DNA of 64,000 nucleotides from Kondoa malvinella. Its lineage: Eukaryota; Basidiomycota; Agaricostilbomycetes; Agaricostilbales; Kondoaceae. Both the position numbers and the translations under genes were made by a program. Of this stretch, positions 8,645 to 20,176 are shown piece after piece. Numbering within the stretch: position 1 is the first letter of the stretch; each line of letters opens with the position of its first letter. The stretch lies in NCBI GenBank assembly GCA_039545315.1, contig BCIM01000001.1:1275255-1339254 (forward strand). Direction: 5' to 3'. The notes beneath the pieces are model-generated. The model was not told the DNA's origin. It ran no database searches and was given only the letters and a program-made list of their open reading frames with translations.

Positions 8645-9647
8645 ATGTTAGCAGAAAACAGTGACACTTGCCCATCCATCGACCGCCTCTCGCCTGCCTT
8701 GCCCTCTATGGATCATCAAGGCCGTACCTCCTTTGCCTTGGTGGCCGCATTGCTGGACTGTGAACCCAAACGTGAAGTCGTCGAGAAACGCGCGCATACA
8801 TTATATGGCCAGCTCAAAGCAAAGACTCGACAAGGTTCTGGTCACTCGTTAGATGGTCCTGATACACTGCCAGCTGCTGTTTGTATACTCTTTGCTCAGG
8901 AAACGTCCGTTTTACCTCGCACCCTGTGTAATTCCGCTCGTCTCATGCACGTCTTTCCTTAGACTCTCTACCGCTCTGGATGAAAAGGCCTACCAAAGAG
9001 TCTCGGGCGTACCTCTACGGGCATTCAGAACTACATTGAAAAAGGCTCGATCTCTATTGACAGCGGAAGAAAAGACACCAACGCGTCAACTTCGCTCTGG
9101 AGCAACTTCATCGCCTGTCCCATCTACTTCCAAACGTACTACTTCAGCAATCAAACGGTCTGCTCCTTCTTCGACTAAAAGCTCGCCTACAAAGAAAGCC
9201 CGCTTCGACCCGCCTGCAAGTGGTTCAAAAGATGCTGCAGTAGATACATTGGTCATTTCTGCAAAGGCGAAAGGGAAGGCGAAAGAAATAGATCCTAGTC
9301 CGAGTACTGGTCGAGCGACTAGAAGTTCTGGACCGGCCGAAGAAGCGCAAATAACACCTACCAAAGCTAAAAAGGCTACTCCGAAGAAAGTTACGCCAAA
9401 GAAAGCCACACCTAAAGCGAAAGAAGTCACACCGGAAGTTGAACAGCCCGAGGAAGAGCCAGATGAGGAATGGAAGAAGGAAGGACCGCGAAGGGAATCT
9501 TATCGAGCGGTTTATGACTTTGAATTGGGCGGAGAGGCGAGGTGGAAGATGAAGGAGAAAGTGGAAGAGATGATCAGCTGGTGGGACGGCATCAAGGGAG
9601 AGGTTGAAGACCTTGTACAGAATCAAAGACCTGTCCAAGCTATTTGA
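8645..9647 (+). CDS. ORC6: Origin recognition complex subunit 6
   Basis: Subunit of the six-protein complex that marks replication origins and loads MCM. Exons are 8645-8904 and 8963-9647 (314 aa). The N-terminal half is helical (CPSIDRLSPALPS, ALVAALLDCEPKREVVEKRA), like the TFIIB-like fold of Orc6. After the splice comes the diagnostic stretch DEKAYQRVSGVPLRAFRTTL. A basic linker rich in K, S, T and P follows (repeats of TPKK/TPKA), and the C-terminus contains an acidic segment and EEMISWWDGIKGEVEDL. The start is the first in-frame ATG after the stop upstream; a later start at MDHQ is possible. The 21-bp gap to the divergent light-chain ATG means the 5' leaders must overlap or be extremely short. 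Confidence 0.8.
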
Positions 9648-9715
9648 GGTCTGTGTCAAGTCGTTGAGGTCATTGCAGGCATGTACATATGTGCTTAGGA
9701 CAATTTCAACAACGC

Positions 9716-12301
9716 TCAAGAAGACTCTAGACCATGATGCTTCCACTTGAGCCATTCATCACCAATAGCAATCCGGACTCGCTCGAGTGTATCAATGACC
9801 TTCTGTCGTTCTTCTCCCCTCCCCTCGATGTAGATCTTGATCTTCGGTTCGCTGTGCAACGCTATCAATCCAGTCCGACGCCCTATGACTGCGACTCACG
9901 TTCCGCTGGTCCTGATCGTTCCTGATACTTGCACATCATCCGTGTCTTTGCCAGCGGTGAAGCTGATCATATGACTGCTCTTCGAGACAGGGAAAGAAGG
10001 TTTAAGATCCTCTTTCGACGAATCGTAGCCCACAGTCAAGTCGCGTAGAAAGACAAGAGGTAGACCGGCGAGTGTTCTTGGTAGTCGAAGGTCTTTGTGA
10101 GTCGCGTCCGGTGGTGGTGTATTCGATTGGAAGCGGAGTTGAGAAAAGATGCGGTCTGTCAGGGGAGGTGAGCGACAGATGTAGTAATGGTTGTTTGTAT
10201 GGTGAAAGCCGTATCTGTTGATTTGTCGTCAGTATACACAGACTGCAGACGGCCGAACTTACAGGGAATAAAGCTCATCAAGGTAGTCCGAGATGCTCTT
10301 TCCTTCTTTCTCGAGACAAGCAGCCATATTGGTGAAGACGGCAAAGGCAGATATCTAGCCCGCTGTCAGCTCAGAGAGCACACGCAGGGAGACGTATCGT
10401 ACTCCGTCTTTGTCTCTAATCTTGTGACCGCATGCATAGCCAATAGCTTCCTCATATGCGAACTCGGCATTATAGCCTTTTGCTTCTAATCCGAGCGCGG
10501 AATTGCCGAGAAACCTGGCATATCGCTCAGACATAGTATAAGGCTGAATGAAAGACACACTTGAAGCCAGTCAAAGTCTCTTCGAAGTGAAAGCCTTCCT
10601 TCTTCGCGACTGTCGCAAGCATCTTCGATGAAACGGTAGAAGCCAGCACGGCTAACTTGTCTGTCGCACACTTGCTGTAAAATCATATTCCACGCATGAG
10701 ATACAGCCTGACCTAGTGGTTTGCCAACCGCTTTGTATTGGCGGAAAGTCCATACGCCGAGCATAGCACCAATCTGGTCGCCCGAGAACTGTCGCCAAGC
10801 TCCTTTGCTACATTTCAGAATCAGTAATAGCTCCACAGTATTCTGTTATGATCGCACTGCTTCTCAGCTAATGTAAAGCGATCTGCATCCGGATCGTTTG
10901 CCAACACTAGAATCCTGCCTTTACTCTCATCCATTGAATCAGCATACTTGAAGCTTTCGTTCAAAGCACCCTCTTCTTCAGGATTGGGGAATTTGACAGT
11001 AGGGAATTCTGGATCGGCTTGAGCTTGTGATGGGACTATGTGTAAAGAGGTCGAGGGGAATTTGAGTGAGGGAAAGACGGATTCGATGAAAGGTGTGCCG
11101 ACACCGTGCATTGCTGTGTACACTAGCTGAAGGGATGAAGCCTCGTTTGCAGAGCTGTTCATCGATTAGACGCGCCTATAAGTGAGGAACAGACAGATGT
11201 ACGTATCTGGCACCAAAGACTTCACGTATTCAAAGTAGGCTTTTCTGAGCATATCGGTCTGATCTGAGATAAGCTCAGAGTTGTCCAAGTCGGTAGTCTT
11301 CCATGCAGCATCGTCAATCGTCAGATTATGCGGCTGAACGATAGTCTTGGCTATGTCTGCATCTCGAGGACCAATGATCTGGACTCCGTTGCCCCAGTAT
11401 AGCTATTACTGATTCTCAGCAGGCGAAGATAGAGCACTAGCGATACTGAGCATACTTTGTAGCCCTAAGCTGAAAGTCAGCTGAGCGACATCAGGTTCAC
11501 GTAGAAGCTCACATTATCAGCTTTGGGATTGTGGCTAGCAGTGATCATGATTCCTGGAGCCGGTCTTCAGCCAGAACGCGCGAAGGAAAGCACTTCAAGC
11601 TGACCTGCTGAGCACCCAAACTTCTTGATGCCAAAGGGCTGCAGCAGCTCTGTCAGCCCAAGGCTAAAATGACTGCAGATGAGACAATGCTCACCACTAG
11701 AGGAGTCGCTGAGATGCCCTTAAGAAGGTAAACCTTTACGCCTTGGCGAGTGAAGGCTTTGGCTGCCAGTCTGGCGAAACGCTCAGAATTGTGACGATGA
11801 TCCTGCGGCAGATTAATTAAGGGAGAGAAGCTTAGCGGGTGTAGGAGCAGACTTACATGACCTATGACAACACCCGTAGCTTTGGCTTCCGCCGGATCCT
11901 CCTCTCTGAGCAGATAGTCGCATACACCTTGACTGGTCTGTTTGCAGAACACATATCACAATGATACACTGTGAAGGGGTGTCTTTACGCACCTGTACGA
12001 CAGTTACATCGTTCATATGAATGAAACCTGTGCAGGCCGTCATTGAGTTCGCATGACGAGTGACGGGCTGAACGTACCTGGAGCCATGCGAGCCCGCAAT
12101 CCTGACGTGCCAAAGGAGATTCTAGGGCCATCTAGCAGGGCTAGCAGTTCTTGAGTGTTGCCATTCTCACGCAGCTGCTTTAGCTGTTTGATGTTGTTCT
12201 CGTTCTGCCAACAGCGATCAGCCTATTCATTACAGACAGTAGCGACATATTCTCACCTTGTCTACAGCGAGCCATTCTTGCAATAGCTTATCCAGGCTCA
12301 T
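9716..12301 (-). CDS. Phosphopentomutase / phosphoglucomutase-2 (PGM2 family)
   Basis: Interconverts ribose-1-P and ribose-5-P (and glucose phosphates) through a phosphoserine enzyme. It starts MSLDKLLQEWLAVDK, with SFGTSGLRARMAPG near the N-terminus, the catalytic serine loop in ITASHNPKADNGYKLYWGNG, the Mg2+ loop in LANDPDADRF and the sugar-binding segment FAYEEAIGYACGH. The C-terminal phosphate-binding domain contains IRTSGTEPKIKIYIEGRG. About a dozen short exons. Length (~600 aa) and N-terminus match the PGM2/phosphopentomutase branch rather than classical PGM1. Convergent with ORC6 (68 bp between stops) and divergent from the aspartic protease (132 bp). Confidence 0.92.
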
Positions 12302-12433
12302 CTTTGCAGGTCCGTGCGCACTTGGCGACTGATTGCGCTTGAGTCGTGATGCTTTCTCTCTTCTCGTTTCCTGTATTCTGGCTGCCTGAGAGCGTCGTTC
12401 GTGTGTTTGTGCTGTGTCTGGCCTGACTGCAAG

Positions 12434-14205
12434 ATGCGCTGCTGGTGGTTCTTGCCTTTGTCTTTCCTCTTGTTTTCGCTGGTGGATATTTCGGCCTCTT
12501 CTATCTCTCTGCCTTTAAAGACCCGGTCGCAGAGCAAGCGAACCAATGGCGTATACAACCCAGCTGTCGCCATGAATGACCGAACTCGTATTACGAGCAA
12601 ATACGGCACTTCCAACAAGCAGATCAAGCGGCATCGGAATCGCAGGCAGACGTCTACTATACCAGTAGGCCAGCTCAGTCTCTGGTTCACGACGTGTTTA
12701 ACCTATGATGTATAGGTCATCGACTACTTCGAAGCAGGTACTGATATGCAATATGTCGCCAACCTTTCAATCGGAACACCGCCTCAGCATCTCCTCGTAC
12801 TGCTCGACACCGGCTCGTCCGAATTCTTCTTACCTGGTCCTATCTCCAATACGATTCACGATGTGTTTGAAGTAACGGAATCCTCTACCTTCAAGGGATC
12901 AGAGGAAGAATGGGCAGTAGAGTATGGCGCAGGCACCACACATGGTCAAGTACGTATATCTGGCCCAGGTGCAGTGCAAGTGCTGACAGTGTGCTATAGC
13001 TCTGCAAGGACACTGTAACGATTGGCAACGCGACAGTCTACGACTGCGATTTTGCGCTGGCCAATAATTCTATAGCATCTTTCGAACCCTATCCTGCATC
13101 TGGTGTGCTCGGCCTATCTCCTTCGCAAGGCGGTCGAAAGTCCTTTGTCGAGCGACTGCATGAGGACAAGTGGATCTCGCAAAACATGTTTTCAATGTTT
13201 CTTCAGCGATCTGACAATGTAGATGGGAATGCTGCAGAGGGCATGGTGGTAGATGGTGGCGTGTTGGTACTTGGTGGGATAGTAGAAGAGAAACACTACT
13301 CGGGCGAAATCACTTACAATCGTGTGGAAGATGAAGACTTTTGGGAGATCTACATGGATGGCATCCTATCGAACGGTCAAATGGTCAACAATACTTTTTC
13401 GAAGGCCAGCATCGATACTGGAACGTCGCTGATCTATTTACCGATCGACGTCGCTGAGCGGTTCTACGAGGTGAATTGTCTCTGTCTTCGTACACCGGCT
13501 CAAGTTGACACTATGTTCAGCCATTAAGGGGAAGAAAGGTCGACTCAGCAGGTCATTATGGCATGTGAGCTCTTTCAAGGTTCCTGCATTTGGACGCATA
13601 CACTGATATGGCTCAGACCCTGCAATACAATGGAAAGGCGACTGGATGTCTCCCTGCAATTTGCAGGCGTTCGATATCCGATGCAACTGGATGATTTATT
13701 CGCGAGTCGGACTAGCTTTGAAAGCTTCAATCTCAAGCCTGATCCGGTTACACAGATTGGTTTCAGCGATGAGTCGCAACAGTTTTGCGTAATGTCGATA
13801 CTTGGGACAGACGTAAGCTATCCAAGCTCATTAGCTGCTGAGGCTAATGTTGCTGCAGGCACTCGACGTGCATGGCAAGCCACTAGCTGTATGATGCTCT
13901 ACTTACCAGTTGGGTCATCACACTGACAGGGTCTTTGTAGGTGGTCGGAGCAGGTCAGTCCGATTGAGTTCCCTCCAGTTGCTGAGACTGACCAAGTCAA
14001 TGGTAGCATTTCTCAAGAGTAAGCGCGGTCTGAGATGCCGCTAGCGGTGGCTTAGTCTTCGCTTGCGCTTACAGATGTGGTAGCCGTCTTCGATCGATCC
14101 GACCATATGCAGATCGGTCTAGCTTCTGCTATCCGCGTGAACAATGGAACAATCACTGCAAGACCGCCGAGAGCTACAAAGGCACGGACGATAGCTTCGA
14201 CGTAA
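12434..14205 (+). CDS. Secreted pepsin-like aspartic protease (A1 family)
   Basis: Extracellular or vacuolar endopeptidase. The N-terminus MRCWWFLPLSFLLFSLVD is a signal peptide, followed by a basic propeptide ending in RHRNRRQTS. Both catalytic aspartates are present, in LLDTGSSEFFLPG and SIDTGTSLIYLP. Typical landmarks include YVANLSIGTPPQHLLVL, a flap-region tyrosine (EYGAGTTHGQ), SGVLGLSPSQGGRKSFV and the C-terminal VVGAAFLKNVVAVFDRSD. Intron 1 is 12665-12715; several later introns of ~40-70 bp were needed to keep the frame, ending at TAA 14203-14205. Potential N-glycosylation sites include NNT, NAT and NGT. Substrate unknown. Confidence 0.87.
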
Positions 14206-14544
14206 GCGATATACTACTGCGAGATTGTCTGTCTGACGAAGTCCCAGCATTCCAATCCATTCGGCTGCTTCTTCCTGTTTGCCTGGCCTCATCACACTAG
14301 CACTGATTGGCATAATGAGTCTACTGCACTGCCTGTAACATCGTATAATCTAATGCGCATCGATAGAGTTGTGTCTAGTAATTGTACACATGCATTGAGA
14401 CCGGCTTGCTTCTAAGTGACTAAGTTACAATTTTGCTTCCTGGCTTTTTGCGTTTCTAAAGGTATCTACCTACAAGCAACGAACAAGTGTTGACAAGATG
14501 CAAGGTGAGACTGGCTGTTGGATTTGGTGGAGAGAGTTTGTTCT
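14206..14544. other. Convergent intergenic region
   Basis: 339 bp between the protease stop and the PAS-protein stop. It should hold the two 3' untranslated regions. Nothing else recognisable. Confidence 0.5.
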
Positions 14545-15983
14545 TCAGTAGAGGGAGAAGGAAGATTGGCGGCTGACGCAAGGTCGGTAAGCTGGCAGGG
14601 AGCTGTGAGAAGACGACGATGAAGGCGATCGGCCTGGATGAGACTGCTGGAAGCTGGAGAAGCCTGGAAGCTGGAACTTGGCTTGTGCAGAGGTTCCGGC
14701 AACAGGTGTCGTGCGACCAGAATGCTGACCATAGACAAAAGCGGGTCCGGGCGCTGCATTTGATTGGGGAGCGAGTTCGGCAGATTGAGTTTTTCGAATA
14801 GCAGGCTTAGGGGCGATTTGCGCCGATACAGGCAGTCCTTTGAAATTTGTGAGAAGAGTTTGAAGTGAAGAGGTAGCTGTAATATACCTTCTAATACAAC
14901 GACTAAGTAGGTCTCGCCGGCTGAGAAAAGTCAGCTCGCCCTTGACGGGCGACGGACGCCGGACTCACTGTGTAGGCTTGCCCCAAAAGCAGCACCTAAG
15001 TAGACTTTGATCCTGCTCGGCATGATGCCTCCGAAGCTTTTGAGACGGAATTGCGAGCAGTCTGCACTTGTTGTTAAAATGACTTTGACAGCATCGATAT
15101 TTGCTCACAAGCGACGCTTCCAGACACTGGCGCAAGCAGAGAAGAAGCAGAAAGCCGTTCCAGCAACGCCGGGAGAAGTTGGGCTGCGCCAGGCTGGCGC
15201 TGAACCTGGCCGACGGTCGCAGATAGGCTGTGATTTGATCAGACATGAAAGCTAGCTCAGTACGTTGCAACTGACATGTCTTGGAAGCGAGCACGATCAC
15301 TGATCGAGGGTCAGATTGGAGAATTGCCAATGATTAGCAATAGAGCGACCCACGAGCGATGCACAAGATCTGGAACCGTTCTGCCGAAGAGATCGCTCTC
15401 TGGGTACTGGAGATGTGGAGAGACCATGGCTGAAAGATGTACAATGTTGAGGTCGAAGTCACAGATCAGCCAATTTGCCGGACCGTTAATGCTGCCTTGC
15501 GAGCTCAGCGCAAGTGCATTATCTAGACCTTTTGTTAGTCTGAGCATGTCGATCGTCTATCACCAGCTACACTTACCGGCTGGAAGACCGAACGATGTAC
15601 CAGATGGAAGAGCGGCCGGGTCGTTCAGATAAGGGCTAGGTCTGCATTAGCTTACGTGATGCAGATTTTTGGGAAAATAGTCACCTCAGGATTGATGATC
15701 CCTGGAAGATCTCGTAGACAGGCGTCTGGGCATCGCGATAGAGGTAGGCGTGGACTGAGGTGTCTTGAACTTTTTCTTCTGTGAACCGAGGCAATACAGG
15801 AGCTCGCTGATAGGATCCATTCGTTGAGTATTCGTTGCGCTTTTCAGTGCCGAAGACGCGTACTGGAGTTGCAACGCAGTCTTGTCCTGAAAAACAGGCC
15901 AGGCCGTAGTCGCTTTGTGTGCGCCTAAGGGAAGGTTCTGGGTAAAGGATAGACAGGGCAGGCAGCTGCAATGGGCGAGACAT
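14545..15983 (-). CDS. PAS-domain protein, putative sensor/regulator
   Basis: Reconstructed from about seven exons by keeping frame across GT..AG introns of ~46-50 bp (the first is 15636-15684). The protein begins MSRPLQLPALSILYPEPS, continues with VQDTSVHAYLYRDAQTPVYE, then a PAS-type core (NWLICDFDLNIVHLSAM, LQYPESDLFGRTVPDLVH) and a second half with FRLKSFGGIMPSRIKVYLG and ETYLVVVLEG, matching the end of a PAS beta-sheet. The last ~90 residues are rich in S, P and Q. No LOV cysteine motif (GRNCRFLQ type), GATA finger or Zn2Cys6 cluster was seen. An upstream in-frame ATG at 16067 is possible. The fold call is fairly firm; the role is not known. Confidence 0.6.
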
Positions 15984-16315
15984 GGGACTTGAAGAAACAA
16001 GGAGCGAAAGCCGGAGAGGGCAGGGGCAACGATCGAGCTTTGAGCCCTTGAGCGCCATCATCGACATTTTGGCGTCCTTCCGTTTCACACACAGTCACTT
16101 TCGGTAGAATGTCACAAACTGTATTTTCGTAGAAGCTTCGAGACCGCGCTCGGTGCGCGCGCGGGTAAAGCGTCCACGGTCGTTGCAAAAGGCAGTGCGC
16201 AGTTCACTAATGACATGGTTGGGCAAGTAGAAGGGAGAGATATGCTGCTGCTGGAATACCTGAATGTCATAGCGAAGTCTACAAGGCTATGTGCATCTGA
16301 ATGTCCTATGAGCTC
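15984..16315. other. Intergenic region between PAS and NIPA genes
   Basis: 332 bp, same-strand spacing: 3' end of the NIPA gene and 5' region of the PAS gene. It includes the possible upstream start of the PAS gene at 16067. It contains a GC-rich gcgcgcgcgggt stretch near 16155-16166 and no other gene. Confidence 0.45.
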
Positions 16316-19055
16316 TCAACTGCGCCATTTCATCTCTCGCCCAAGATCGTTATCTGAATCTTCTGACTCTGTCCGCAAATGACCGCTTTCGTCTGTTGTA
16401 TCCGCTGACGGCTGCACCAGGTGACTCCGCTCTTCTTCCGTGTCGTCCTTTGAACCTCTCCTGGGAAACTTCTTCCCTGGACTTGTTGGCGAAAGCAGAC
16501 TCTTGATAGACCGCTTACTGGCTTGCTTTTGCCGTGGATCCATGATAGACAGGTCAGGCGTGTTCTGAAAGCCGCCCAACTTCTTTGAAAGACTCTTGCT
16601 AGCTGCGCTTGTCTGTTCCGCGTCCGATTGCGCTGATCGAGGGGAAGACCAGTAAAAGTCGTTCGAACTAGCGAAAGGATCGGAATAGGATGTCGGTTCT
16701 GCACGGCGAGCGCCAACAGATACTATTGTCGGTGTACTTGCGTCTGATGCAGCAGAGTCTTGATGCCGGACCTGCGGCCTGCTTGTCTCTGACGTGTTTG
16801 AAGGTCTTCTTTGTTGGTGATGGTGATCGTCCAAAAATGCATGCTCGTGTATAGCAGAGCGTGCATCTCCCTGTGTGGGATAGCGATGTGATGTAACATC
16901 TTCTGAAAAGCCAATCGTAGGTACATGATCCTTCAACGGTGATAGAGCTATTGAGTCGGATCGCTTGGTGCCTATTGACCCTTTCTCGCTCTGGTAGTTC
17001 GTCATAGGTGCGTCGTAAAGCTGATGACGTTCTACTGTTCCGCTTGCGACAATGTGGCCATCTGTGTCTTTCCGACGATGCCACGTCCTCCTTCGCTGAT
17101 CAAATTCTCCGCTTGTTGTCTTGTTCATTGATCGTGCCCGGTAGATACTGCCGATGATGCCTGTGTCATGCACTAATCAGTAGAGGCTCGCTGTCCCTAA
17201 TCTGAACGCACCTGCACCACCTCGAACTGTGTCCATACCGGGATCTTCTATCTCAGTATGCTTCTCCGAGTCCTCAATATCGCCCTTTTGCACAGCCAAG
17301 AGCATTGTAGATCGTCGGTCGAGACCCGCTTGACCCTTCAAACTTTCTGGATCCATCTTGCTCATCTGCAGCAACGCGATACCGGCGCAAATGGTCAAGA
17401 AGCCGAGAACTACGGAGATGATGTCGACGACTGGGGCCTTAAAGCCTTGATTGATGATGGCGCTAGACACCAGGACACAGAACGTAAACAAGGTGTAATA
17501 AACGGCTGTTCATGCTCATTCAGCACTTTGCAGTGATCAGGTCTAGAGTATGAGAACATACGAGTGACGACAGCGGTATTGTAGAGCTCCAAAGCCTTGT
17601 TGAGGTAATTGATTTCGGCGCTGTACAATTGCGTTTCAGCAGACCGAACTTGCCAGTGGGAAGATGCTTCTCACAGCAAAGTGATGATTACGAAACCAAG
17701 AAGGAAGTAGATGAACCACTCTTTGAATTGATTGTTTCCTCCTATCGAAGTTACTATTGCTGCTCCCAAGCCTACACAGTAGTCAGCATAGTTGCACCAA
17801 CTCGAACATTCTCCTTACCAGTGGTGCAGACAACGCTCAACCCGCCGATCAAGGAGCAAATACTGATGTAGACCATCATATTCTGCTTCCTGTTGGCAGC
17901 TTCTTCAGTATTTATGGCATGGGCGTGGCAAAGTTGCGCACCCATATTTGGGCGCGACGAAAAAGATGAGCAACAAAGAGACGACGATCACTGTACTGCC
18001 GAAAACCAGAAAGCCCGGAGCGAGGAATAATTTGCGAAACTATGCACACAGGATAAGAGCAAAGCAGGGACTCAGAAATGGCTCGTACACCCAGTATCGT
18101 TGTCGCGCCCTGTTCTTCCGGTCCGTTCAAGCAGATGATGGTACTACCGACGATGCAAAGAAAACAGCCGACCTATCCGTGAGTCAGTGAGCGTATTCTC
18201 GAAGTTGTCTGAAGGCGCACTTTGCCAAATATGGTAAGTTTCTGCGTAGCCTGATCAGTAGGCACAAAGCAGCAGAAGCGGAATGCATACCTCCTTCAGG
18301 AATATTGACGATAAAATAGCGCTGGATATGTCCATGTTAATATTGTCCCGTGGTTGTCCCGGATCTAAGCTGACCTGACTACCACTGATATCGCGCCCAG
18401 AGGTGTTACGAGAATCGCATCAACGAACGCGTAAGCCACGACTGTTGCTCATGTCAGTCTCGGCAGAGAGTCATAAGCAAAAAGCGGACAGTTCCTGTCG
18501 CAACCAAGTCAGACGTCAATGCTGATAAGCACTGGCAGATGATTACTGACAGGATCTCTCCTATGATCACTGAAAACCCAAACAGATATGTCAGCTGATC
18601 CTTATGAAAGAAAGCCTAAAACGGACTGAGCGTCATCCCTAACCACCAAAGCCAATTCTTCAGGTATGCATGACTTTCGCCTATCTGACTAGGATCCAGT
18701 CCTTTCTGTGCATTCAATAGACCTTTCCTAGAGTAAGGCGTTAGACGTGACCGCAGTGACATTTCGAGAGCAGCTGACTTCTTGAAGACGAATGATGTGC
18801 CAATGAACAGACCACTGCCGACAGCGAGAACAACACCAATGATCTTGAAAGACGCAGGCCGCTCATTCTCCTTCGTTCCCTAACGATGCCTAATGCATGA
18901 GCGAATTGGCCAACTTGCTTTTCGAACAGGCAGCATACGTCTAGTTCTGCTATTTGACTCGCAGCAGCTCTTGAAGCCGTAGCAGCAGCTGATATGACAG
19001 ATGATAGACTTGCTATCGCAGCAGATTCAGACGGCTCCAGAGCTTTCGTCGCCAT
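16316..19055 (-). CDS. NIPA-family magnesium transporter (DUF803)
   Basis: Multi-span membrane transporter of the NIPA family, proposed to move Mg2+ at plasma or endosomal membranes. An unusual Ala/Ser-rich N-terminus (MATKALEPSESAAIAS...) is followed by IIGVVLAVGSGLFIGTSFVF, KGLLNAQKGLDPSQIG, YLKNWLWWLGMTLS, NGPEEQ and DIISVVLGFLTICAGIALLQ, all hallmarks of the family. The last exon adds a ~285-residue hydrophilic cytosolic tail rich in S, D, R and H (for example LLSPTSPGKKFPRRGSKDD), probably phosphoregulated. About ten exons; start at 19055 and stop at 16316-16318. Same strand as the PAS gene, divergent from adenylate cyclase. Confidence 0.88.
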
Positions 19056-20176
19056 GTTATGTTCTGGCTGAGTTTGTCAAACACCAGAAGACGTGGGCTT
19101 GAAGCGCGAGAGCAGGTCTAGTCGGTAGTAGATACGACCAGCGGGAAGCAACAGTAATCTGAGGACTTGATCAAGGCGAGGGGTCTGCACAGCCAGGAGA
19201 CTATTCCAGGGTTTCTCTCAAAACGCGACGTCTTTGGCGCGCCGTTCCGTTCACAGGTCGCTAAGTGGGTATATTTCCAGGCCAGGGAGACCTCTATGCC
19301 AGGGTATCGCGTCGCCTTGACGTGGTATTGTGATGACGTGCAAGTTCGCTCAAGCGAAGCCAAATTCATGCGCCAGATCATTGGCCTCAAACGGCTGGGG
19401 AACCTGTCGGCTTGCTTTTCATCCCGATTCCTTGCTGTCTTGTGTCTGCACGTTTTCTATTCTGATGCTGCGTCTTTGTTGGCCATGATGCGCGCATGAA
19501 CTTTCCGCTTTTGAGGTGTCTTTGTCTGTGCTCTTTGCTCTGATTGCGCAAGTTGCCTACATTGTCCGTGCTGCAATACTCTACGTTTGCCGAATCAGCG
19601 AGCTGCTGGCGGAACGGCGAGTAGACCTCGCGCCAAAGCCTAATGCGACCTTATGAGTGTTGATTCGCGATGGCTTGCATGTAAGCTAATTGGGCTCTCT
19701 ATGTGTGTCTCGCTGGACCAGCTCGCGTCGCAAACAAGCCATCGGCGATTCGTTTCCTTCTCCCTCCATCTCAGATCTTCTGCCTCAAATTAATACAAGA
19801 GCCTAGGACACAGGGCCACCTTACAGTATGCTGATTGTACATCGATGCATTAGTACACAGGTGGGTACTGAGCAAGTCGCAGGCCTTCAACGTGAAAGTC
19901 AATGCGCGTGTTCAAGCATTAAGTATTTTGACTAAGATGCGAAAAAGGGCAATTATGTATGGGCATAGATTGCAGAGAGAGCAGCACAGACAGACAGACA
20001 GACATTACTCGCGATCATTACCCCAGATATCCAAGGCCAGAGTCGTTGCGATCTCTCTTCCCGAACCAAAACAAGTCGAGTAGTACTGCCAAATGCTGCC
20101 TCTCGTACCCTGATACCCCCCCAGAGCTCTGCATCTAAGCTGTGATACCCACAATAGAAGTGATATCTGGCCCGAG
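19056..20176. promoter_or_regulatory. Long gene-free divergent region upstream of adenylate cyclase
   Basis: 1121 bp, the longest stretch without a gene in the window. ORFs here (up to ~110 codons) begin without ATG or have no family resemblance. It probably holds the promoters and 5' leaders of the NIPA and adenylate cyclase genes. A short cagacagacagacagac repeat lies at about 19988-20004 and a run of six C at ~20115-20120. No other element was recognised. Confidence 0.5.

Noticed and set aside
12401..12715. Upstream extension of the aspartic protease to codons before 12434
   Set aside because: The earlier codons do not start with ATG and precede a clear signal peptide beginning at 12434.
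19167..19499. 110-codon plus-strand ORF upstream of adenylate cyclase
   Set aside because: Begins without ATG, has no splice-supported extension and no family resemblance.
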